A program made the translations under genes and the position numbers. A DNA stretch of 64,000 bases from Chloranthus sessilifolius (Eukaryota; Streptophyta; Magnoliopsida; Chloranthales; Chloranthaceae): positions 38,256,287-38,320,286 of the forward strand of contig CM037590.1 of assembly GCA_021018995.1 (NCBI GenBank). Reading direction: 5' to 3'. The first letter of the stretch is position 1, and each line of letters opens with the position of its first letter. Under the pieces are notes generated by a model. The model was not told the DNA's origin, did no database searches, and saw only the letters and a program-made list of their open reading frames with translations. Shown here in pieces: positions 56,901 to 64,000 of the stretch.

Positions 56901-59900
56901 GAGATCTGGGATTTAGTGGAATGACATCCGGGAAAAGGGAATCCTCTGAAACTCGGTTGGTGATCACCTCGTTTTATCCATTAAATATTTAAAGACTTAA
57001 TAGTTAATAGAACCATGACAAAAAAAAAAAAATCAGAGTTATTCTTAGTCCCATCACATGTAACTTGCAATTTTTTCTTTGAATAAAACTATCTAGAAAT
57101 AAATTGGGAAATGCTAATGTGACAACCTTTGATATGATATTAGCATTTGCCGCTTAAATTGGACATGATGTGGCCCTTTAGAATTTTATATAATAAAAAA
57201 AAGCCTAAAGTGAAATGAGGGTATTTTGATAAATTACTTGGTATTCTTGTAATTACTAAGTTAAACATGGGCATTCTATGGGCCATCATTTGCAAATGAC
57301 GGCTCCTAGAATATCCATGTTCACTCTTAATAATTATAACAATATCAAGAAAAAGTTTTTACCAAAACCCTTCCTCTTCAAGTATAATTATCATTTTGAA
57401 ATTTAAAAGGGCATCGTATGCCCAATATAATTTCACAATTTAGGCTGTGACATTACCATTCCATATATATAATGTGAAATTTTATCCCTTCAAAAAGAAA
57501 AAAAATTCAGAGGTTGGACCAACTGGCCTAGAAAGTAAAATACAAATACTGCGAAGAAGGCCACCACATGATTGTTTATAAATTGCACCACAAACTCTTT
57601 AAGAGGAACATCATCCTTCCAGTTGGTTGGCACACATGTTTCCCTCGATGTGTATTTTATGTGATTCCCATAACTCACACAACGTGGAGTAACTGACCCA
57701 TATCCCTACACCACGAAACATCCTCCTTGGGGGAGTTGTCTTTTGTCGAAGCCAATAAATGGTATAAAGTGAGCCTCTGCCAATCCAATTCTCTATGGGT
57801 GATCTAGCTGAGTAATTAAATGTCCGTCCAGATCACCTCATATGTACTCTTTAAGTGGATTAGGAGATTGTCTAGTTTTCTGTGGCTCAATTGGGTTCTT
57901 TTTGCAAAAGAAACACGAGCATAAGTTTATTTTTTGGGTTATCCCTGATTCTTTGACTTTTCGACCTGGAACATTCATAATTGAAATTATCTTCGTTCTT
58001 GGCCCATTGCATCAAAAATTTCAAAGGAAAAACGATTTTGTGCACTTTAGAGTGTAGATCCATATATATCCAATGAAGAGGGTTATAGCTATGCACAACC
58101 CCTCGGTCATTACTCTCCAAGAAAATCTTTGTTTTGCCTCGAGCATTGGCCACGGGGTGGAAGTATTTGGTGTTGTTATCCACCTCCCTGAGTGAAGAGA
58201 CCTTTGATTTTTTCTTCCAATAGATCTCCACCAACACCTGTCATTGAAGTCCATCTTGATCCTGATCCTCTCATCTCGTTCCTCGTCGAACAAATCCTTG
58301 GATTCCTCAAGGTCATCCAACACCTTCAACCGTTCAAGTTATCCTTCCTTGGCTGCATGCACGTGCCCATAGACCTCCCGGTTCCATACTTTAATGTGCT
58401 TTTTGAGGTGACCGAGCTGGGAGAGGAATACAAGGTAGTGGCCCCCGCCGGCCTGCATTCGTTCCACCAGAGAGGGATCAGCGATCGAAACTCCTCGTTG
58501 AGGAGCCACATATTCTCAAACCAAAACGGGGACGGGCCCTTCCCCTGGGACTCGCACTGGAGAAGTAGGGTCTTGTGATCGGAGACAGCCCTCGCGAAAC
58601 CATTAAGGATTGCAGCCGGAAAGAGGTCCAGCCATTCCGGTGAACAAATGAACCGATCCAAGTGACTCAAAGAAGGCACTTCTTGGAGATTAGACCGCGT
58701 GAAGCGAGCACCCAATAGTAGTAAATCCAACAAACTTCAATCCTGGATGTAGGCATTGAAGCTCTTCATAACTGCCACATCCAGAGCCCCACCCACCCTC
58801 TCAGGAGGCCATCGAATGGCATTAAAATCACCCCCCAAGCATATGGGGAAGTTCCATCGAGCTGCAACCGCCACAATCTCAAACCAGAAGTCAGCTCGAC
58901 TACCATCCTCAAAAGGACCATAAATGCCCAAAAAAACCCACCGTTTCCGTTGTCCTTATTACGGAGAACCACAGAGGCGGTGAACACCCCCACTTCTTCA
59001 TCCATCTTCTCAAACAACATGGAATCCCAGGCCACCACAATGCCCCCGAGGCTCCCTCTGAATCCACCCCAATCCACTCCCACCTATTGCCCGCCTCGAA
59101 CTGACGACACTTTGTGACGGTCGCTACTACCCCACTTGGTTTCTTGGAGAGTAATGACCGAGGGGTTGTGCATAACTATAACCTTCTTTCAGTACATATA
59201 CACCCAATGAATTACACAAATATCCTACAAACTTTGTGAACCGTAATATTTGTCAAAATTTTCACTCAAATGAATTTATGGCTGATGCAGGATTTCTATT
59301 TTCTTTATATTTAAGGATTCTTCTGTTGCATTGTATCCCTCATGTGCTAGATCACCTCCAATCAAGATCCTGCCAACATTTATTTCTAGTTTATTTCACT
59401 TCATGGCTTTACTGATGCAAACAGTTTAACAGTTCACATCCGATCACATGTCAAGATAAAACTCAGGTTACATCATTCAGGCCTGCAATTCAATTTGACC
59501 AAATGGTTAAGTGGGTTTTGTATCCAACAAATCTAGGCTACTCTATTCAACTTGCCATTGCTGAAGTGGTTAGATAGTTATCCTCATATAGAGTTTGGAA
59601 AACCAATGGCCTACATGGTCCAGAAAATGGCTCCTTGGAGTCCATATAACAGCTTGCAGGCCTTCCACGTTGTCATTTGACAGCCATGGACCAGCTATCA
59701 GATCACCGCTTTCATCAATGTTAGTTTTATAGAGCCTATAGAATGGGTTACACATAACTAATCCAGGATCATATATTCTAAGTTCTGAAGTTCTCTTAAA
59801 ATTGTGTACCTTATCTGTATGAGATATGGACTCTGATCTCCTACGTCAATAGATGGCATGACTTGCCAGCGTAGTTTTAGGCCATGTGGTGCTGCATGGG

Positions 59901-61766
59901 GCACATTTTTGGCCAATCTACATCATCCAAGTGGTTAGACATCTTGTGAAGTTCATATAGCCCGTAAAATTTACCCATCACCTGGTCAGTACCATCCGAT
60001 CCAAGAACTTTGATATGGACCCTACGTTGGATATGGCCAATGCTCTATATTAAAGAACCCGGATTGATGGTTAGAATTCTTTAATGAGCACCCATTTTAG
60101 GGTAACATCAATTCACATGTTGATTTGCAAGTTCGATGACTTGGATTGGCCTAGGATGTGTACTATGTGGCAAAATAAGTGTACTTGTGATCATTCCATC
60201 TATTGATGTAGGTGATGCCATTAATCCTTTGTTTATGCTTGCATGATCAAAATCTGATCACCATATGTATGTACAGACCTGTCTTTTGGAATTTGATGGT
60301 GCATTAAAAGGAAATCCTGGGAAAGCTGGTGCTGGAGCTGTACTGCGAAATCAAGATGGAAGTGTGGTAATAGATTCATTAAATATAGTCCTATTTTGTG
60401 TCTTTGTTTGACGTTGTTATATATGTCTTTTACTAGCGGAAGCTTTTCTTACTAACTTGCACATATTTTTGAAGATTTGTCGAGTGCGTGAAGGTTTGGG
60501 CACGGTGACCAGTAATGTTGCTGAATATCGGGCTATGATTTTAGGAATGAAATGTGCTATCAATAAAGGGTTTAAGAAGATTCGTGTGCAAGGCGACTCC
60601 AAACTCGTTTGTATGCAGGTTCATTGTTTTATTTGTTTGTATGATTTTAGGTGTCGATTCTCTTCATTGACATCATAAGCTTATCAAGCTTTTGAATAGC
60701 TTTTTAGCCACCTGATTCCTATCAAAATCTGACTTCCACAGAATTTTAAGGGCTATGAGATCTGTGGAATTCAGTTACAAGAATGATTTGGTAAACGGCT
60801 TTTCGTAACCATGATTTTTCTTTATTATGTCAATGACGCTCTAACAGTCCGTGATTTTGATGACCTCTACATCTGTTAGCTTGCTTGAATAAAATTAAAA
60901 ATATGTTGTTGCTCATTTTTACAGAATTCATTAATAGAAATAATGCATCAGATTCTGCAACACTTGGTCTGATTATTTTAAGCAGCTCTGACTCGGTAGT
61001 TTGTTTCTTCCTAAAACAAACACCATAATTACTTTCATCATTTCATGGTCTCTTTATACTCCGTCAGGATTTAAGGTACAAGGTATTTCTTCCTTTCAAT
61101 ATGTGGGGGTGGAATGGATGCCAACAAATTTAGGCTGCTTGCTGATATCAGTATCTTAAGTTATTTTTCTCTGTTGATTGACATTCATTTTGCTCGTACT
61201 GATTTAAATGTTAACAGCGATATGACCTGTTGTATCTGTAACTGCATGTTCAATATTTGATGATTTCAAATCCTCGAAGCTTTCATTCTTTAGTAGCTTA
61301 CCTTTACTTTTTTTGTTCTTTTGCTTTTAAATTTTGGCCTACTACTTGACTTAATCCTGCAAAATTTATTCCCAAACGCGTACTTTTGTTACATGAAATG
61401 CTACTTTGTCCTCTATTGACAAAGGAATCCTTGCTTAGTTGCTCCTTTTTTTTCTGTTTTATTAATATAGTAAGCAGGAGTCAGATTCATGACCTCAATT
61501 TTAGAAAACCTTACATATCCTGACTATTGATGCATAATGCTGAAATTTCAAGATGCAGTTAACGATGTTCTTTGTTTCGTAAATATTGATTTGATGGTGA
61601 TTGCGAGTTATTATACCTTTTTTCTCTCTATTGATACTTATATCCGCTATTAATACAGGTACAAAATCTGTGGAAAACCAAGCACCCGAACATGATTGAA
61701 TTGTGCAAGGAGGTGAAAGGGCTTAAGCATAAATTTATTTCTTTCCAGATCAGTCATGTTAAGCGG
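41662..61766 (+). CDS. RNase H1-like protein, copy B (exons 1-7 of nine, partial)
   Basis: Paralogue of the copy A gene. Join: 41662-41961, 43255-43413, 54225-54305, 55536-55628, 60277-60366, 60475-60618, 61659-61766; the last two exons lie beyond the window. All junctions are phase 0 and all frames are open (325 codons seen). Exon 1 is five codons shorter than in A and exon 3 one longer. Catalytic D218, E258 and D282 are present, but the motif after the first Asp reads DGALKGNPG instead of DGASKGNPG. Intron 2 has grown to 10.8 kb with a copia element, a solo LTR and a MITE. By hand count exons 5-7 differ from A at 18 of 342 bases, 12 of them changing the amino acid. The protein may be functional or decaying. 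Confidence 0.82.
42507..42921 (+). mobile_element. SINE of copy B with nested MITE (42608-42848)
   Basis: Same insertion as 9239-9700, with the same long flanking repeats (42485-42506; 42922-42942) and the MITE TAGGGCTGTCAATGG...GTTGACAGCCCTA inside. Confidence 0.75.
43255..43413 (+). CDS. RNase H1-like copy B, exon 2
   Basis: 53 codons; [15 protein letters not shown], ending PCPFQ/gtgaga. Completes the hybrid-binding domain. Confidence 0.9.
44616..44866 (-). repeat. 3' LTR of the copia element
   Basis: 251 bp. Immediately inside it the minus strand reads CTTGAGAGGGAG (44878-44867), the polypurine tract. Confidence 0.9.
44867..49144 (-). pseudogene. copia gag-pol polyprotein, multiple stops and frameshifts
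   Basis: Reading leftwards from the ATG at 49144: gag ([20 protein letters not shown]), CCHC knuckle [14 protein letters not shown] (about 48340, intact), protease [12 protein letters not shown] (about 48050, Asp intact but a TAG lies two codons upstream), integrase VIHSNVWG (first Asp changed to Asn), LRSDNGGEY, a frameshift near 47200, then AERKNRHL with the Glu kept. RT has [12 protein letters not shown], but its catalytic box is YVDG instead of YVDD (about 45800). RNase H includes FTDADWVGS and [14 protein letters not shown] and ends at 44874. Fragments are kept in the right order, so the element was complete when inserted. Confidence 0.9.
49843..49857 (-). promoter_or_regulatory. copia primer-binding site
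   Basis: On the minus strand TAGTATCAGAGCC directly follows the LTR end ...TTTTGTCT; one base differs from TGGTATCAGAGCC, the initiator Met-tRNA type. Confidence 0.75.
49858..50111 (-). repeat. 5' LTR of the copia element
   Basis: 254 bp, TGTTGGAGATG...CAGTTTTGTCT on the minus strand. Confidence 0.9.
51866..51992. repeat. ACGGACGTCCGT-type palindrome array in LTR U3
   Basis: Variants at about 51857 (GACGGACGTTTGTG), 51890 (GACGAACGTACGTG), 51912 (GACAGACGTCCGTG), 51948 (GACGGATGTCCGTGG) and 51971 (GATGGACGTCCGTGG), separated by about 8-30 bp with 'aacagt' spacers in the first half. About 95 bp upstream of the TATA box. Confidence 0.8.
52088..52095 (+). promoter_or_regulatory. LTR TATA box
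   Basis: TATATAAG in 'tgcctatataaggaggc'. Confidence 0.65.
53365..53611. mobile_element. Palindrome-rich MITE (GATACGTATC), copy B only
   Basis: 247 bp, ends CATGGATCAAAATATTGG and CCGATTTTTTGATCCAT, flanked by perfect 9-bp repeats GCTATGCAT (53356-53364; 53612-53620). Copy A has the empty site GCTATGTAT at 13690-13698. Three GATACGTATC palindromes lie at 53391, 53552 and 53579. Confidence 0.9.
54225..54305 (+). CDS. RNase H1-like copy B, exon 3
   Basis: 27 codons ([20 protein letters not shown]...), one more than copy A; ttcag to gtaagt, phase 0. Confidence 0.85.
54588..54814. mobile_element. Palindrome-rich MITE, copy B orthologue of 14646-14860
   Basis: Begins ATGGTTCAAAATCTC and ends GAGATTTTATTCCAT; flanks CTCTGTAAC/GTCTGTAAT. 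Shared with copy A at the same intron position. Confidence 0.65.
55536..55628 (+). CDS. RNase H1-like copy B, exon 4
   Basis: 31 codons, [15 protein letters not shown]...ISSTS; one residue differs from copy A. Confidence 0.85.
55629..60276 (+). other. Copy B intron 4 (4.6 kb)
   Basis: Matches copy A intron 4 without the solo LTR and with a LINE patch at 58077-59184 in place of 458 bp. No other gene is recognised. Confidence 0.75.
58077..59184 (-). mobile_element. L1-type LINE fragment with 43-bp inverted ends
   Basis: On the minus strand the fragment encodes an endonuclease ([38 protein letters not shown]) and the region leading to RT ([24 protein letters not shown]), with stops. Its outer ends are inverted repeats: 58081-58123 and 59141-59183, 43 bp with one mismatch. 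The right copy is native (it encodes NPSVITLQE); the left one is its inverted duplicate. Copy A has instead 458 bp (19183-19640) that copy B lacks, so this is insertion with deletion. No target duplication is seen. Confidence 0.85.
60277..60366 (+). CDS. RNase H1-like copy B, exon 5
   Basis: 30 codons with [25 protein letters not shown]. The Ser of DGASKGNPG is Leu here; the following AGAGAVLR is closer to the family pattern than copy A's GGAGAILR. Confidence 0.9.
60475..60618 (+). CDS. RNase H1-like copy B, exon 6
   Basis: 48 codons with SNVAEYRA and VQGDSKLV; four residues differ from copy A, catalytic Glu and Asp kept. Confidence 0.9.
60619..61658 (+). other. Copy B intron 6
   Basis: Collinear with copy A 21132-22172; nothing else recognised. 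Confidence 0.7.
61659..61766 (+). CDS. RNase H1-like copy B, exon 7
   Basis: 36 codons, VQNLW...HVKR/gtacaa. Five residues differ from copy A. The next exon would lie past the window edge. Confidence 0.88.
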
Positions 61767-64000
61767 GTACAAAATTTCTTACTTAAAAAATTAGGTATCT
61801 GTAGCATTTGGTACAATTTTTGATAGTATCAGGGGAAAATGCTTCTTAATATGTATCCAACTTAAATGCCACTTGCAATTTTTTTCATGATTTGAAGAAG
61901 CTTATAAATTTGTCTAAAAAAACTTACTGAGAAACCTATGTTAATTTTATCAACTTGTAATGTGCTCAACTAGCTAGGCTATTTATGCAAACCACAGCTT
62001 GCTTCGATGTTAATAGAAGAAAAGTAGGCGAATAAAAATAGGCCAAAATTAAACAAGAAGAAAAAAAAACTAATCTGTCTTTCTTTCATTAATAAATTCT
62101 GCAATACATCGTCTCAAAGAAAATACAGCAATAAGCTGTCTTTAAACAGTCTAGAGCCCAACGTGATCCCTAATAAGTACACTAAGTAAACACTTAATTG
62201 TTATACTAATTTTCCTAAAATATGGGTTGATAAAAAAATGAATGGTAAAATAAAAACAGGAAGGTTTGACCAATTTTCAATTCCTTAAACCCATCACAAA
62301 TAACTCCCCCCATTTTCTCTGTGCCTTTAATCTCCCATCTTAAGTCTCTCTGTCCCTTTAATTCAGCTCCTGCACTTTATCCTCCCTTTTTATTTCTTTC
62401 CTCTAAGCACATAACACCTCTCTAATCCGTACCCAATCGCACTTCATCATGCTTGTAAGAACTCCTATTTTTTCTCCACTTAAACTTCACTCTAAATAAC
62501 CTCCTAATACCTCGTAAGACTTTGTGATAATAGGAAGACTCAAAAGTCCCTAAATTTTAGGCACCCTAGTTAATTTAAAAGTCAATAAATAAAGGAGAGA
62601 ATTGACTTTTGAAGATAGATCTGCTCCCCTTTTCTGTGTTCACACAAATCCCCCTTTAGCGATACTACTAGGTTGGTACTATTTTTAACTGCTGGCAGGC
62701 ATGTTTCTTCCTTAAAACAGCAGCAATACTCTAGCTTTTGTTCCTTTCTCTTCTTTTAATTTCTTTTCTTCTTCCTTTTCTTCTTTGGATTCCAATTCTT
62801 GAAATAGTCTTCATTGAGTTATCTTCGACATGCTCTCCTAATAGTTTCCTTTGTGGGTCTTGTAAATCTGATCCCTCGGGCTGTGCATCTTTCTCTCCGG
62901 ATTTCTAATTCCATTGTAGGATTTCGTCTCCCATAACATTTGACAGTCCCATAATTTGGTGTGGAACCCTGTGCTCGCTTTTGTCACATTCTGCAAACTT
63001 TTGCGCTGGATCTCTTCATGGGAAGATAAAGATGATGGCCTTCTCTTTGACAAGAGATGACATGTCTTCTTCCTCAACTCTTCTGTGGTGACATCCATGT
63101 CGATATGCTTCTCATTCTTGACTATGGGGAAGACTCTATTGAATATTCGTCCTTGAAGTCAGCCACCGAGAATGATGACCTCAAAGGCATAAATATCACC
63201 TTTGCGCGCCTCCTCTTTGTGATTCGAACAGTAACCACTTTGAATGGAGTTGTTTCCGGAGGCTCTGTTGATGAAGGTGGTTGATGATATATGATCTCTC
63301 ATCATCCTCATACCTATCCACTTTATCTTCAATCCCCAATTCACTTCTACACACATGGGTAAGACGATCTAGTTTCCGATTAATTTTTTCCATCGCTTGG
63401 TCTAGGTGATCAAGTCGTTGATTGATCAAAAGAGCTCTCCTTGGCAGGATTTCCTTTCCTCCAAGATTCGACTTGCTTTGATACCAATTGATGTAAACCG
63501 CAGCTTGCTCCAGTTTTCGATCGAAGAAAATAAGCAAATAAAAATAGGCCAAAGTTAAACTAGAAGAAAAAGGAAAGTAGCCTACCTTTCTTTCTTCAAT
63601 AAATTCTGGAATGCATCGTCTAAAAGAATATACAACCACAGTTGCCAGGAGTTGGTAAGGGGTACGGGTACTAGTACTGGTACTGGTACTGGTACGTTTA
63701 GGTGAATAAAGGTTCGGGTACCTTTTTATTGATACGTCTTTGATACGACCATTCGATATTGGTACAGTATAGAAACGAAATTGATACGTTATAGGTATGA
63801 AAGAGAAACAAAATAGATGTGTTATAGACTTAGGGTACGACATAAATACATTGGTACGCCATTGATACAAGATGGATTCATCTTAGAAATGTTAGTAGTG
63901 CAACATAGATGCGAATGGATGCGGCATATATAATATTGATATACATTTTTTACTTCTTTTATATAACTTTATATGAGAACTATATTTGTATGAATTAATA
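61767..64000 (+). other. Start of copy B intron 7
   Basis: Collinear with copy A, lacking the nested solo LTR/gypsy (empty site 62101-62105) and the hAT-like MITE (empty site near 63051-63060). The GGTAC-word-rich stretch begins near 63655. No gene is recognised; open frames here are shadowed by matching non-coding sequence in copy A. Confidence 0.7.

Larger units (their letters stand above)
39584..64000 (+). repeat. Copy B of the tandem duplication, cut by the window edge
   Basis: Collinear with copy A from 7077. It reaches the equivalent of about 33,900 in copy A at the window edge, so the last two exons of gene B lie outside. Confidence 0.85.

Noticed and set aside
62838..63870. 224-codon minus-strand frame at 63196-63870 and neighbours as a gene
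   Set aside because: The matching copy A sequence (33029-33672) is broken by stops and a frame change, the end runs into GGTAC-word repeats, and the product resembles nothing known.

Overview
The window looks like nuclear DNA of a flowering plant. It is AT-rich and intron-rich and is dominated by plant transposable elements: a Mutator-like element (MULE), Ty3/gypsy and Ty1/copia LTR retrotransposons, solo LTRs, hAT-like and Mutator-like MITEs, a tRNA-derived SINE and an L1-type LINE. Splice sites are canonical GT/AG and LTR primer-binding sites fit initiator Met-tRNA. I cannot name the species.

Layout. 1-6840 holds a decayed MULE: a convergent 160-aa ORF (333-815), a broken transposase on the minus strand (4213-1258), a ~2.1 kb minisatellite (4328-6455) in what looks like the transposase leader intron, and a promoter-like region ending near 6840. 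From ~7077 to the right edge lies a head-to-tail duplication with a unit of about 32.5 kb. Copy A runs ~7077-39583 and copy B starts ~39584 and leaves the window. Each copy carries one gene for an RNase H1-like protein: an organelle-targeting-like N terminus, a viroplasmin/RNase H1 hybrid-binding domain, a linker, and an RNase H domain. I traced nine exons in copy A (8391-38404, 355 codons plus stop) and the first seven in copy B (41662-61766), all in phase 0 except the last junction, with no internal stops.

The two copies act as each other's empty-site control. After duplication, copy A gained a solo LTR (17229-18269), a ~2.3 kb solo LTR (22620-31168) with a complete but dead gypsy chromovirus nested in it (22895-29151), and an hAT-like MITE (32211-32961). 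Copy B gained a fold-back element (40045-40649), two palindrome-rich MITEs (40978-41341, 53365-53611), a complete but dead copia element (44616-50111), a solo LTR (51717-52632) and a LINE patch with inverted ends (58077-59184). A SINE with a MITE nested in it, and a third palindrome-rich MITE, are in both copies and so predate the duplication.

The most unusual signal is shared by unrelated element types. Non-coding parts of several families are built from repeated copies of one short perfect palindrome, and the palindrome differs by subfamily: TCGCTCGAGCGA, TTTCGATCGAAA-type and ACGGACGTCCGT in related LTRs; TCGCTCGAGCGA again in an unrelated LTR; GATACGTATC and TTTCGGCCGAAA in 9-10 bp-TSD MITEs; AAACTGACCTAGGTCAGTTT half-words in the MULE minisatellite. 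In the LTRs the array sits just upstream of a conserved TATATAAG box.
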